Shown here: piece after piece, positions 7,701 to 16,702 of the stretch
How positions within the stretch are numbered: the stretch's first letter is position 1
How the letters are laid out: the number at the start of each line of letters is the position of its first letter
Origin: Perspicuibacillus lycopersici
GTDB lineage: Bacteria > Bacillota > Bacilli > Bacillales > Caldibacillaceae
Length of the DNA stretch: 64,000 bases
Assembly: GCF_025660475.1 (NCBI RefSeq)
Contig: NZ_JAOUSF010000005.1
Span: 248,001-312,000, forward strand
Reading direction: 5' to 3'
The notes under the pieces: generated by a model
What the model was told of the DNA's origin: nothing
What the model saw: only the letters and a program-made list of their open reading frames with translations
Databases searched by the model: none
Program-made: the position numbers and the translations under genes

Positions 7701-9086
7701 TCAAGGATGTAATCCTACTAGTGGCCAATAATACAGTGAACCTATAATGACAATAATGATGACGATTGGAGTAAGTATCGTTCCTGTAAGTAGAAGGTCC
7801 TTTTCTTTGAAATAGCCATAACTATAAGAAATCAAGTTTGCTGTAGATTGGAACGGAAGGAAATAACTAAACGAACAGGCGATAATCATGATTTGAATGA
7901 GCCAAATTGGATTTATCGACCAAGTATTTGCTAGACTAATGGTAATAGGCATAATGGTTGCGGTTATTGCGAGCATTTCTGCAAACCCTAACCGAAGGAC
8001 GAGTACTAGTACTAAAATAAATGCTGCAGCTCCAAGTGGAGTTATTTCTGGGATGATAGTTGTTATATTAGCGGTAATCCAGCTCGCTGTATTATTACGG
8101 TGCATTGCATCCGCAATGGCTATACCAGCACCAAATAAAATTATTGTATCCCAGGCAATACGTTTTTTTACCTCGTCCCAAGTTTGCACTCCAACGATGG
8201 GCAAGCAGGATATAATCGACCCTATTAACGCAATATAGGAGACTGAAAGCCCATGGACGGGTTCTGTTACCCAGCCAACAAGTGTGAAAATTGCAATGAT
8301 TAATATTCTCCATTCTGAGGGCTTCATCTTTCCTAAGGAAGCTCGTTCTTGTAGTACGAAATCGATTTGTTCCAATTCCACATCAACATGTCTTAGAAAT
8401 AATTTTTTTAATATAAGCCAAAAGCAAAATACAACAATGATCATGATTGGGAAATTACATAAAAACCAATACGAATAACTCCATTCGAACCCCAATATTG
8501 AATTAACAGCAGAAACTGCATATACAGAGGAATTCGATCCGGTCATTAATCCCCAGCCAACGAAGCTGGACGTTAGTGCGACACCAATCATGATACTTTT
8601 CCCATAAAAAATCGCTTGTGTCTTATCCTTTACAATTGCAATAAGACCTTTAGATACCGGCATTATCGTGGCACTTCTACCTGCTGAAGTCGGAATAAAA
8701 AAGCCGAGAGTGACAATGGATAGTAAGACATATAATAAAATCCTACTTGGTTTCCCCTTTGCATAGAACAGCAAGCTAAAAGACATCCTTGTGCCAATTC
8801 CCGTCTTCTCCATTCCCCCAGAAAAAACAAAAGCAGATACTAGTAGCCAAACAAATGGTTCACTAAATCCTGCCAAGCTATCCGAAAAGCTCCCCAATCC
8901 AAATAGTGGAATAAGGACGATTATCGTTAACGATATCATTCCTTGGGGAAGAATTTTCATACTCCAGCCGGTTAAGGCAAACACAAGAATGAAAAGCATT
9001 TTTGCATGTATTACTGGAATCCATAAAAACAGAAGCAATGTTAGTAGGTTTACAACAATAAATATTAATCCGTACGTAATAATCAC
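7701..9086 (-). CDS. DASS/SLC13-family anion (di-/tricarboxylate) transporter
   Basis: This 461-residue protein with about 12 hydrophobic segments belongs to the divalent anion:Na+ symporter family. It shows the two opposed hairpin motifs typical of the fold: FIPTSAGRSATIMPVSKGL (SNT-like motif region, residues about 130-150) and FLPFQSTANLISYSYGYF near the C-terminus. Substrates in the family are succinate, malate, citrate, tartrate or sulfate. It starts 21 bases after the TctA stop on the same strand, so it is the last gene of the tct operon. The exact start is uncertain because AGGA lies very close to the GTG at 9086. Confidence 0.85.
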   Translation of the reverse strand: MIITYGLIFIVVNLLTLLLFLWIPVIHAKMLFILVFALTGWSMKILPQGMISLTIIVLIPLFGLGSFSDSLAGFSEPFVWLLVSAFVFSGGMEKTGIGTRMSFSLLFYAKGKPSRILLYVLLSIVTLGFFIPTSAGRSATIMPVSKGLIAIVKDKTQAIFYGKSIMIGVALTSSFVGWGLMTGSNSSVYAVSAVNSILGFEWSYSYWFLCNFPIMIIVVFCFWLILKKLFLRHVDVELEQIDFVLQERASLGKMKPSEWRILIIAIFTLVGWVTEPVHGLSVSYIALIGSIISCLPIVGVQTWDEVKKRIAWDTIILFGAGIAIADAMHRNNTASWITANITTIIPEITPLGAAAFILVLVLVLRLGFAEMLAITATIMPITISLANTWSINPIWLIQIMIIACSFSYFLPFQSTANLISYSYGYFKEKDLLLTGTILTPIVIIIVIIGSLYYWPLVGLHP

Positions 9087-9107
9087 TTCCTATTTGATGA
9101 TGCATCG

Positions 9108-10643
9108 TTAATTACCAATTTCTACAGAGGTATTCTTTCCTTTATTTTTTCTTCGTTTCAGTAGAAATGGTACAACTAACCATAATACCGAAATCAATAA
9201 AAATATTGCAGATATTGGTTTTTGAATAAAAATAGCATAATTTCCATTGGATAATGTTAATGCTCTCATCATATTATTTTCCAGCATTGGTCCTAGCACT
9301 AGTGCTAATACTAATGGCGGTAGAGGAAAATCATTTTTTGATAGAAAATAACCAAACAATCCACATAGAATTAATAGCAGTAAATCAAATGAATTCACTT
9401 GAACCGCATACACCCCAAATATAGAAAATGCAATGATAAGGGGTAATAAATATTTCACCGGTGTACTTATCATTTTGGCAAATATTTTTACCAATGGCAG
9501 ATTCAAAATTAAGAGCATTAAGTTCCCGACAAACATACTTGCGATTAAGCCCCAAACGACACTTGGATGATTTTCAAACAAAAGAGGACCTGGCTGTATG
9601 TTATACATGATAAAGGCACCCATTAAAATAGCAGTCGTTCCTGATCCAGGAATTCCTAGCGTTAATAGTGGTATCATCGCTCCCCCTGCCGCAGCATTAT
9701 TTGCAGTTTCAGGTGCAGCTACCCCCTCGATAGCACCTTTACCAAATTTTTCAGGATTTTTACTCAGCTTCTTTTCCATCACATAACTAAATGCCGATGC
9801 AATGGTTGCTCCTGCCCCTGGCAAAATTCCAATTAAAAAACCTAGAAAGGAACTACGTGTAATTGGCAATGCCGAATCCTTTAAATCCTGCTTCGTTGGA
9901 TATGGCTTGTCAATCTTTGCCAATGCACCAGAATTGGAATCCCTTTCTAAAATCGACTTAAACACTTCCCCGACAGCAAATAGACCTACTGCAATGGTTA
10001 AAAAGGAGATACCGGAGTAGAGAATCGGAATATTGTATGTAAAACGAGCAGCACCAGATACCGCATCAATCCCGATAGTTCCAAGAAGTAGCCCCATTAC
10101 AAGCATTATTAATGCCTTTGTCATAGATTTTCCGACTAACCCACTTACAGCAAGAAGTCCTAGAATCATTAAGGAGAAATATTCCGCTGGACCAAAATTT
10201 ATCGCAATTGCTGATAACGGCTTTGCAAGTAAAATTAGACCTAGTAAAGATATAATTCCTGCAACGAATGAGCCTATTGCAGAAATACCGAGCGCAGCAC
10301 CTGCTCTTCCTTGCTTAGCCATTTGATGTCCATCTATTACCGTCATAACTGAGGATGATTCACCAGGTGTATTTAATAAAATCGACGTAGTAGAACCACC
10401 ATACATTGCACCATAATAAATTCCTGCCAATAAAATAATACCGCTAGCTGCCGCTTGTTCTGGACTTAAGGTGCCAGTGATTGATGCAGTAATTGGTAGC
10501 AGGAGTGCGACCCCATTCATCGGTCCAATTCCGGGAAGTACCCCAACGGCAGTACCTATTAATACACCAAAAAAGGCAAATAACAAATTATACCATTGAA
10601 ATGCAACCGAAAATCCATGTAATAAAAATTCAAGTGTACTCAT
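9108..10643 (-). CDS. tctA: Tripartite tricarboxylate transporter, large membrane subunit TctA
   Basis: This 511-residue polytopic protein has the TctA hallmarks: GTAVGVLPGIGPMNGVALLLP near the N-terminus, YYGAMYGGSTTSILLNTPGE (residues about 75-95), and the repeated motif LPGAGATIASAFSY. It forms the channel of a three-part, binding-protein-dependent secondary transporter together with TctB and TctC. The start is preceded by AGGAGGTGCTTT. It follows TctB by 10 bases. Confidence 0.95.
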   Translation of the reverse strand: MSTLEFLLHGFSVAFQWYNLLFAFFGVLIGTAVGVLPGIGPMNGVALLLPITASITGTLSPEQAAASGIILLAGIYYGAMYGGSTTSILLNTPGESSSVMTVIDGHQMAKQGRAGAALGISAIGSFVAGIISLLGLILLAKPLSAIAINFGPAEYFSLMILGLLAVSGLVGKSMTKALIMLVMGLLLGTIGIDAVSGAARFTYNIPILYSGISFLTIAVGLFAVGEVFKSILERDSNSGALAKIDKPYPTKQDLKDSALPITRSSFLGFLIGILPGAGATIASAFSYVMEKKLSKNPEKFGKGAIEGVAAPETANNAAAGGAMIPLLTLGIPGSGTTAILMGAFIMYNIQPGPLLFENHPSVVWGLIASMFVGNLMLLILNLPLVKIFAKMISTPVKYLLPLIIAFSIFGVYAVQVNSFDLLLLILCGLFGYFLSKNDFPLPPLVLALVLGPMLENNMMRALTLSNGNYAIFIQKPISAIFLLISVLWLVVPFLLKRRKNKGKNTSVEIGN

Positions 10644-10653
10644 AAAGCACCTC

Positions 10654-11115
10654 CTACAAAATCCCTAGCCAGCTTGCTGATGAAGGTAATGGAACATTCA
10701 GTAATTTATCAAAGAGAAGAAATACACCGACTGAAAAGGACAATGAAATAATCAAAGTTACAAAAATTTTTCCTCGCTGCATCGTCTGGAATCCAATAAG
10801 TAAAAACAAAAATGTAGTAACGACATATCCTGCATCCTCCAACAAAAGTGCATATAAAACAGAAGCTACGAGAATAATCGCAAAACGTTTATAATCTAAT
10901 TTTTCCTTTTGATTCTCTGTTTGCTGATATTTAAATGTTTCATAGATTAATCGAATACTTAGCAAGCCTAGCAAAATACCTAATCCGAACGGAAATACAT
11001 TTGGACCAACGGAGCTTCCATAAGCATTTGCTGAGATTCGGTGACTTTCAATGATAAAAAATGCACCAATTGCTAGAAATACAATTCCTGCGTAGCGGTC
11101 AAATGTTTTATTCAC
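10654..11115 (-). CDS. tctB: Tripartite tricarboxylate transporter, small membrane subunit TctB
   Basis: This 153-residue protein with four hydrophobic segments (about residues 10-25, 42-58, 80-110, 118-140) sits between TctC and TctA, as is standard for the family. The GPNVFPFGLGILLGLLS motif is typical of TctB. AAGGAGGGGATATT precedes the start. It is the accessory membrane subunit of the carboxylate transporter. Confidence 0.9.
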   Translation of the reverse strand: MNKTFDRYAGIVFLAIGAFFIIESHRISANAYGSSVGPNVFPFGLGILLGLLSIRLIYETFKYQQTENQKEKLDYKRFAIILVASVLYALLLEDAGYVVTTFLFLLIGFQTMQRGKIFVTLIISLSFSVGVFLLFDKLLNVPLPSSASWLGIL

Positions 11116-11132
11116 AATATCCCCTCCTTAAT

Positions 11133-11171
11133 GGAAATGGGAAAGGAAAAGATACAGCCCCTTTCCCTTCC
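11133..11171 (-). terminator. Intercistronic hairpin between tctC and tctB
   Basis: GGAAATGGGAAAGG (11133-11146) pairs with CCTTTCCCTTCC (11160-11171) with two small irregularities. There is no strong T run. Such hairpins after binding-protein genes usually stabilise the upstream message or cause partial termination, so the abundant binding protein is made in excess over the membrane parts. Confidence 0.5.
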
Positions 11172-11184
11172 AATAAAAATATCC

Positions 11185-12210
11185 CTATTTCAACATATTT
11201 AATTTTTTCAAGATGTCTGTGAACATATCCTCTTGTTCTTTTAAATACTGTGTAAAGTCTTCTTTATTCATATAGCCTGGCTTGAAGCCACTTGCAGCTA
11301 GCTCTGCTTGAAATTCTTCTGTTTCTGTTAACTCTTTAAGCTTTTCATCCCAAAATGCAATTGCGTTTTCACTCATATTTTTTGGGCCAAAGACGCCACG
11401 CCAATTGTAATAAACTAAATCCACTCCTTGTTCTTGATAGGTCGGAATGTCGGCAAGCTCACCACCTAATCTTTCTGGAGATGCTACTGCTAGTATTCTT
11501 ACATCTCCTGATTTAACAAATTCGGATATCCCAGATAAATCGGTCGCTAATGCATCCCCATTGTCCCCGAGTATAGAAGTGAGTGCATCACTACTGCCAT
11601 CGTATCCTACATATTTCACTTTATTTGGATCAATTCCTAATTTATCAGCAAGCAACATAACGACTAAATGATCCTGGGATCCTGGACCAGAGCCACCAAC
11701 TATGGAGACACCTTCTGGATTCGCCTTTAAATCCGCTACAAAGGAGGCAAGGTCTTTATATTTAGAGTCTGCTTTTACAGCTAGAATGGCGATATCACTA
11801 TATAGTAATCCAAGCGGTGTTACATCATTATGACCATACGGACTGTTCCCTTCTTTTCGTAAGTAATTAATAATTGTTGGTGGGGACCCTAAATATAGGC
11901 CATAATCATCTTTATATTTTGTAACAAATTCAGCCATTCCAACAGCCTGCCCTCCACCTGGTTTATTTTGGATCGTAAATGGTTGTTCAACGAGCTTCAA
12001 ATCATTTAATAGTTTAGACATCATTCGTGCGGCTGTATCATTTCCCCCACCAGCCGAGTTAGGCACCACTACGGTTAATGGCTGTGACGGATAATTTTTA
12101 TCCCCACTCCCAGCATTATTTCCAGTAGATGCATTGGATCCACAAGCTCCAAGTAGCAATAATACTGTGAACATAACTAGTAAAAATCTCCACTTTTTCA
12201 TCCCAAACAT
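11185..12210 (-). CDS. tctC: Tripartite tricarboxylate transporter substrate-binding lipoprotein TctC
   Basis: This 341-residue lipoprotein has a signal peptide ending in the lipobox LLGACG, then a Ser/Gly/Asn-rich linker and the TctC fold (YPSQPLTVVVPNSAGGGNDTAARMM, later IVGGSGPGSQDHLVV and a C-terminal helix pair). It captures the carboxylate outside the membrane and delivers it to TctAB. The ATG at 12210 has AGAGG at 4 bases spacing. The ATG at 12201 (MKKWRF) looks more like a usual signal peptide start, so the start is uncertain by three codons. A cre site lies just upstream. Confidence 0.92.
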   Translation of the reverse strand: MFGMKKWRFLLVMFTVLLLLGACGSNASTGNNAGSGDKNYPSQPLTVVVPNSAGGGNDTAARMMSKLLNDLKLVEQPFTIQNKPGGGQAVGMAEFVTKYKDDYGLYLGSPPTIINYLRKEGNSPYGHNDVTPLGLLYSDIAILAVKADSKYKDLASFVADLKANPEGVSIVGGSGPGSQDHLVVMLLADKLGIDPNKVKYVGYDGSSDALTSILGDNGDALATDLSGISEFVKSGDVRILAVASPERLGGELADIPTYQEQGVDLVYYNWRGVFGPKNMSENAIAFWDEKLKELTETEEFQAELAASGFKPGYMNKEDFTQYLKEQEDMFTDILKKLNMLK

Positions 12211-12225
12211 TTCCCCTCTCTATTG

Positions 12226-12239
12226 TGAAACCGTTTACA
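12226..12239 (-). promoter_or_regulatory. Predicted CcpA cre site in the tct operon
   Basis: TGAAACCGTTTACA matches the Bacillus cre consensus TGWAANCGNTNWCA at every position. It lies between the dehydrogenase gene and tctC, inside the predicted transcript, where bound CcpA could act as a roadblock and repress uptake genes when preferred sugars are present. Confidence 0.75.
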
Positions 12240-12331
12240 ATTAATGGAACTAGCATTATCTTATTTTTCTTTTGCTAGAGTCTTCTCTCATAAATTCCGC
12301 CATCCCCAAGCGTTCTTCATTAAAAAAACCA

Positions 12332-13420
12332 TTATGATTGTACTCCTGAAAATTGTTCATTAATTTCTCTGCAAATAGCTTCTCCCATTTCATTTGTTGA
12401 AGCATTTCCCCCTAAATCACGAGTCATAATACCTTTTGCAAATACCCGTTCTACTGATTCCTCAATTAATTTAGAAGCTTGCAATAATGCCGGATCCTTA
12501 TGTTTCACCCCTAGCCATTCCAATAGCATCTTTCCAGACATGACCATTGCATATGGATTGGCTATTTGTTTTCCCGCGATATCTGGAGCAGATCCATGTG
12601 TTGCCTGTGCCATAGAATACTCACCACCGACGCATAAGCCAGGTGCCATACCTAATCCACCAACTAAACCAGAAGTTAGATCAGACAAAATATCTCCAAA
12701 CATATTGGTAGTTACTAACACATCGTACTTTTGTGGTTTCATTACTAAAGCAGCTGCTGCCGAGTCTACAATTAACTCATCAAATTCTACCTCTGGGTAT
12801 CTTTCTGCCACTTGGCGACAGCATTCCACAAACAAGCCACAACCCAATTTAAATACGGTATTTTTATGAATTGCTGTTACCTTCTTTTTCCTCTCCATTG
12901 CTAATTGAAAAGCTGTTTCTGCAACTGCCATCGAATTTCTCCGAGAAATAACACGAACAGACATGGCAAGGTCTGGATTAGGCATAAACTCCCCAGTCCC
13001 TTTAAACATATTTCGGTCTGGCTGGAAGCCTTCATTATTCTCTCGAACAACCACTAAGTCGACATCCTTATGTACTGACTTCACATTCGGATAGGAGCGA
13101 CTTGGTCGAATATTACTGTACATATCAAACACTCTACGTATTATTGGATGTGGATTAATCGCCTTTGGATCATTCTTAGGATATGCCATATGTCCAATCG
13201 GTCCTAAAATCCAGCCAGTAAGCTCCTTTAGTTTGTTAAAGGTGGCATCTGGAAAGGTTTCTCCTGTGTCTAAATAAGAAGTATAACCGATCGGTAGGTC
13301 TACCCACTCTACCTTAACCTCTGGAAATTTTGCCAATGCTTCCTTCATTACCTGTACAGCAACAGGTACTACTTCTAAACCGATATCGTCCCCTTTTAGT
13401 ATTCCCAGCTTGTATGTCAC
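12332..13420 (-). CDS. Isocitrate/isopropylmalate-family dehydrogenase (tartrate/D-malate dehydrogenase-like)
   Basis: This protein of about 362 residues has the beta-decarboxylating dehydrogenase fold. The substrate arginines are in RRVFDMYSNIRPSRSYP, followed by VVRENNEGF, the catalytic lysine IHKNTVFK, the metal-binding VDSAAAAL and FGDILSDLTSG, and the NAD site ATHGSAPDIAG. The tyrosine found in true IPMDH (YFG) is replaced by FQP, so a leuB role is unlikely and a 2-hydroxy-dicarboxylate substrate is more probable. Its position as first gene of a carboxylate-uptake operon supports catabolism. I chose the GTG at 13420 (10 bases after GAAGGGGG); the ATG at 13429 is possible. Confidence 0.8.
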   Translation of the reverse strand: MTYKLGILKGDDIGLEVVPVAVQVMKEALAKFPEVKVEWVDLPIGYTSYLDTGETFPDATFNKLKELTGWILGPIGHMAYPKNDPKAINPHPIIRRVFDMYSNIRPSRSYPNVKSVHKDVDLVVVRENNEGFQPDRNMFKGTGEFMPNPDLAMSVRVISRRNSMAVAETAFQLAMERKKKVTAIHKNTVFKLGCGLFVECCRQVAERYPEVEFDELIVDSAAAALVMKPQKYDVLVTTNMFGDILSDLTSGLVGGLGMAPGLCVGGEYSMAQATHGSAPDIAGKQIANPYAMVMSGKMLLEWLGVKHKDPALLQASKLIEESVERVFAKGIMTRDLGGNASTNEMGEAICREINEQFSGVQS

Positions 13421-13456
13421 GTGCGTCATTCCCCCTTCATATAATTTCAAGTGAAA

Positions 13457-13516
13457 TGGTATACCAATTCGGTGTACCAATAATCAAAATATACACGAAC
13501 AATTTTAAAAACGCAA
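13457..13516 (-). promoter_or_regulatory. Promoter and GntR operators of the carboxylate operon
   Basis: On the minus strand TTGCGT (13511-13516) and TATATT (13488-13493) are 17 bases apart. Just downstream lie TTGGTACACC (13471-13480) and the perfect palindrome TGGTATACCA (13457-13466), with centres 13 bp apart. The same palindrome occurs upstream of the neighbouring GntR gene. A regulator bound here would cover the transcription start, so repression relieved by the carboxylate inducer is expected. Confidence 0.75.
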
Positions 13517-13575
13517 TATAAATTTTATATTATTTAGAATTTTAATTTTTATATAAATCTTTCTTTTATTTGCGT

Positions 13576-13612
13576 AAAAAAACCTTACATCGACTTGTGT
13601 AAGGTTTTTTTT
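13576..13612 (-). terminator. Terminator of the GntR gene
   Basis: AAAACCTTACA pairs with TGTAAGGTTTT around a short loop and is flanked by A and T runs. It separates the regulator gene from the operon promoter downstream. Confidence 0.85.
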
Positions 13613-13614
13613 CA

Positions 13615-14271
13615 TTAATTTTCCAATTTAAATTGGTTCGTTTGCCGCTCCAATTCTAATAAAGAAAATGCTGATGTCATACTATTTCGGATATGGGATC
13701 TAGTTACCTGTTCTGCTAAATTAACATCACCACTTTCAATCGCATCACAAATATGGATATGTTCTTTCAAATTGGTTTTTACTCGATTGGAATAGGACAA
13801 AGAGGTGGAACGTATGAGGCTAATATTGGAACGTAACGTTTGATAAATATTGATTAAATACTGATTTTCTGTACCTTCTGCCATTAATTGATGAAAATTC
13901 CCATTAATAACCGCTTGCTTTTTAGGGTCATCCGCTGTTGATGCAAGCTCGATGTTTTCTCGCATCGCCGCTATAATCGTCTGTTTATCTGCTTTCTCTG
14001 CTAACAATCTAGCAGCACATCCCTCTATATGCTCTCTTACACTATAAATTTGTTTCAATTGTTCTGTGTCAAACGTTGGAATCATCATTCCTTTTTTTGG
14101 TGTGTATGCTACAATTCCTTCTAGCTTTAGGCGCTGAAAGGCTTCTCTCACAGGCGTTCGACTTACACCAAGCATTTCAGCAATCTCCCGCTCACTTAAG
14201 CTCTCCCCTGGACGAAAGTACCCACTTATTATCACTTCCCGTAACTTATTCACTACAAAATCCTTCTTCAA
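13615..14271 (-). CDS. GntR-family regulator, FadR/FCD subfamily
   Basis: This 218-residue protein has an N-terminal winged helix (residues 1-70: KLREVIISGYFRPGESLSEREIAEMLGVSRTPVREAFQRL) and a C-terminal all-helical FCD ligand-binding domain with the expected metal-ligand pattern (an Asp or Glu and His residues in NFHQLM, HIHICDAI and THSHIR-like positions). I chose the TTG at 14271 because GGAGGGG lies 5 bases upstream; the longer frame has a non-conserved, translated-UTR-like N-terminus. FCD regulators usually bind organic acids. The shared palindromes here and at the dehydrogenase promoter indicate control of the tct operon and autoregulation. Confidence 0.9.
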   Translation of the reverse strand: MKKDFVVNKLREVIISGYFRPGESLSEREIAEMLGVSRTPVREAFQRLKLEGIVAYTPKKGMMIPTFDTEQLKQIYSVREHIEGCAARLLAEKADKQTIIAAMRENIELASTADDPKKQAVINGNFHQLMAEGTENQYLINIYQTLRSNISLIRSTSLSYSNRVKTNLKEHIHICDAIESGDVNLAEQVTRSHIRNSMTSAFSLLELERQTNQFKLEN

Positions 14272-14324
14272 GCCTTCCCCTCCAAACCAAAATATATTGT
14301 CTTCGCTATTAATAAAAATGAAAA

Positions 14325-14374
14325 ATACCAAATTGGTATACCATTACAATAAATGAAAAATTAGAAAAATACAA
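14325..14374 (-). promoter_or_regulatory. Promoter and operator of the GntR gene
   Basis: TTGTAT (14369-14374) and TATTGT (14346-14351) are 17 bases apart on the minus strand. TGGTATACCA (14334-14343) follows directly and overlaps a second inverted repeat, ATACCA/TGGTAT (14325-14339). The 10-bp palindrome is identical to that at 13457-13466. The remaining bases to 14562 are AT-rich and contain no gene I can support. Confidence 0.65.
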
Positions 14375-14571
14375 CTCTTTTGCACTCCCAGTTTGAGTAC
14401 AATTAATACACATGAAAAATTAACTTTTAATCGTTATTAAATTTAACAGCATCCATTGCATTACGGATATATATTTTTTGAAGCAAATTTCTTTAGATTC
14501 CTCCAATTTTGACATATTATATATGTATTCTCTTTTTAACGTAAGGAAAACTATACAATTAGGTGATGATG

Positions 14572-15924
14572 ATGACAGAAAAATTACGAAAGCCTTGGCT
14601 GCTTGTCCTTACGATTGGTCTCGGTACATTATTAAACCCACTCAATTCATCCATGATTTCAGTTGCATTAACCCGCATGCAGCATGAATTTGCCTTGACG
14701 TTTGCAGATGCTTCCTGGTTAATTTCCATTTTTTACTTAGCAAGTGCAGCAGCTCAACCAGTTATGGGTAAATTGACGGATATGTTTGGTCCGAAGCGAT
14801 TGTTTTTAATCGGACTCAGTATAGTGGCTGTTGCTTCCGTTGTAGCACCGTTTTCCCCGAATTTTTTATTTTTATTAGGCTGTCGTGCCCTTCAGGCAAT
14901 CGGTAGCTCTACTCTATTTCCAAGCGGGATGAGTATCGTTCGAACGAGTATTTCCAAAGGACAAGGAAAAGCACTCGCAGCATTATCCGTATTTGCTTCC
15001 ACTTCTGCTGCATTCGGTCCTTCCATTGGTGGATTTTTAATTGATTCATGGGATTGGCCATCGATTTTTATGGTGAACTTTCCTTTTATTATTCTATCTT
15101 TCGTATTGGCGATTTTTATTTTACCTAATAAACAAACAGAAACAGCGAAGCATCAGAAAATTGACTTTGGCGGAATTACCTTTTTTATCATTTTAATGAT
15201 TAGTTTAATATTGTTCCTACTTTCACTTGAAAATAAGATTAGCTGGATTGCGCTAATAGTCTTTCTGCTTACGACAATGCTTTTTGGCATTTTCGAGAAA
15301 AAGCAAGTCGATCCATTTATTGATTTACAATCATTGAAGAAAAACAAAAATGTATTAGCGATTTATATTCAATATATTTGTATGAACCTCGTTTTTTATT
15401 GTTATTTCTTTGGATTTCCTACCTTTTTACAACAGGTACAGCATTATAGTGAAAAACATACAGGGTTGATTATGCTTGCTTTAGCCGGTTTTGGTGTAAT
15501 TGTCGCCCCTTTCACTGGGAGACTAATCGACCGTAATGGATCAAAATTACCTTTGGTAATCGGAGCATCTACATTATTATTCGGAACTGCCCTATTATTA
15601 ACACTGCATGATCGTTCCCCATTAATTTGGTTTTTAATCATCATGTCTGTGCTCGGTATTAGTAATGGATTTAATAATATTTCCATGCAAACCGCATTGT
15701 ATGAACATGTCAAGCCAGAGGAAACTGGATCCGCATCTGGTTTATTTCAAACAAGTCGTTATATTGGTTCCATTTTATCTTCCAGTTTACTTGGTATTGC
15801 TTTTAACCGTCATTTAGATGTCCAACATTTACATAATGTTGCCATTGTATGTTTTGTTTTTTGCGTATTAATTTTAGCTTTATCTTTGAAGCTTCCCGAT
15901 AAACAGCGCATCACGAATTCTTAG
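14572..15924 (+). CDS. MFS transporter, DHA2-like drug exporter family
   Basis: This protein of about 450 residues has 12-14 hydrophobic segments and carries the MFS motifs MGKLTDMFGPKRLF (loop 2-3) and an antiporter-type motif C region (AFGPSIGGFLID). It groups with the DHA2 multidrug exporter family; the substrate is unknown. The start lies in a run of GTG-ATG-ATG-ATG after AGG, so the exact first codon is ambiguous within three codons (14563-14572). It is divergent from the GntR gene and has no operon partner. Confidence 0.8.
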   Translation: MTEKLRKPWLLVLTIGLGTLLNPLNSSMISVALTRMQHEFALTFADASWLISIFYLASAAAQPVMGKLTDMFGPKRLFLIGLSIVAVASVVAPFSPNFLFLLGCRALQAIGSSTLFPSGMSIVRTSISKGQGKALAALSVFASTSAAFGPSIGGFLIDSWDWPSIFMVNFPFIILSFVLAIFILPNKQTETAKHQKIDFGGITFFIILMISLILFLLSLENKISWIALIVFLLTTMLFGIFEKKQVDPFIDLQSLKKNKNVLAIYIQYICMNLVFYCYFFGFPTFLQQVQHYSEKHTGLIMLALAGFGVIVAPFTGRLIDRNGSKLPLVIGASTLLFGTALLLTLHDRSPLIWFLIIMSVLGISNGFNNISMQTALYEHVKPEETGSASGLFQTSRYIGSILSSSLLGIAFNRHLDVQHLHNVAIVCFVFCVLILALSLKLPDKQRITNS

Positions 15925-15927
15925 AAA

Positions 15928-15963
15928 CCAAAATGGTCGTAATCAATGATTCGGCCATTTTGG
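15928..15963 (+). terminator. Hairpin after the MFS gene
   Basis: CCAAAATGG pairs with CCATTTTGG plus one further pair around a 14-base loop. The T run is weak. Confidence 0.5.
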
Positions 15964-16011
15964 ATGTTGTATACTATTTTTACTAACTTTCATGAGTAAA
16001 GAGTGATTTTT

Positions 16012-16440
16012 GTGAAAAAGAAAAATATAAGGGTAAATCATGATTTAACAAAGAAAAGAGTCCTCTATTTGCTAGCAATTATTGGAACGATAATTGCTGG
16101 TTTAGCGTCTAGAAACTATAGTCAGCTGCTTCCAGTAATTGTAGCGGAACAGCTTGGAGATATGCTATGGACAATGATGGTGTATTACGGCTTCCGATTG
16201 ATCCTTATTCGGAAAAAAATAGTTTTCTCGATTCTTTTTAGCTTTTTGTTCAGTTTTGGGATTGAGTTTAGTCAGTTATATCAAGAACAATGGATAAATC
16301 AGATTCGGAATGCTACCCTTGGTGGATTAATATTAGGGAAAGGTTTTTTATTCGTGGATTTACTTCGATATACGGTTGGAATTATGTGTGCTTTTATGAT
16401 GGATTATATTTTCGATAAACGGAAAAGTGTTTCGTATTAG
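16012..16440 (+). CDS. DUF2809-family membrane protein
   Basis: This small integral membrane protein (about 142 residues) has four hydrophobic segments. The conserved pattern of DUF2809 is visible: GLASRNY near the N-terminus, GDMLWTMMVYYGFRLI in the second helix, and FGIEFSQLYQ with NQIRNATLGGLILGKGF. The function is unknown. The GTG at 16012 is preceded by AAGAG at 8 bases, which is better than the GTG at 16003. Confidence 0.8.
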   Translation: MKKKNIRVNHDLTKKRVLYLLAIIGTIIAGLASRNYSQLLPVIVAEQLGDMLWTMMVYYGFRLILIRKKIVFSILFSFLFSFGIEFSQLYQEQWINQIRNATLGGLILGKGFLFVDLLRYTVGIMCAFMMDYIFDKRKSVSY

Positions 16441-16702
16441 TCTGTTTCCAATTTCTACCTTTATATTTTCACCTAAACTAATGGTTATTAAAGATTTGAG
16501 AATACCCACTAGCTTAACCTCTTCAAAGGTATTGATATGTCAATAGAAAAAGTGTAAATGGAATTGCCAATTGTTTTCGGTCAATTTTTGTAATTGAGGT
16601 GAATAAACTATTGTAATTCTTCCGGAAAAGTGATATTTTATAAAACAATATACTTTCACGAGTTATAGAAAAATAGAAAAATAGAAAAAAGGAGGAAAAA
16701 GT

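Noticed and set aside
8791..9111. Plus-strand 106-codon frame within the DASS gene
   Set aside because: It is a shadow of the real minus-strand membrane protein gene.
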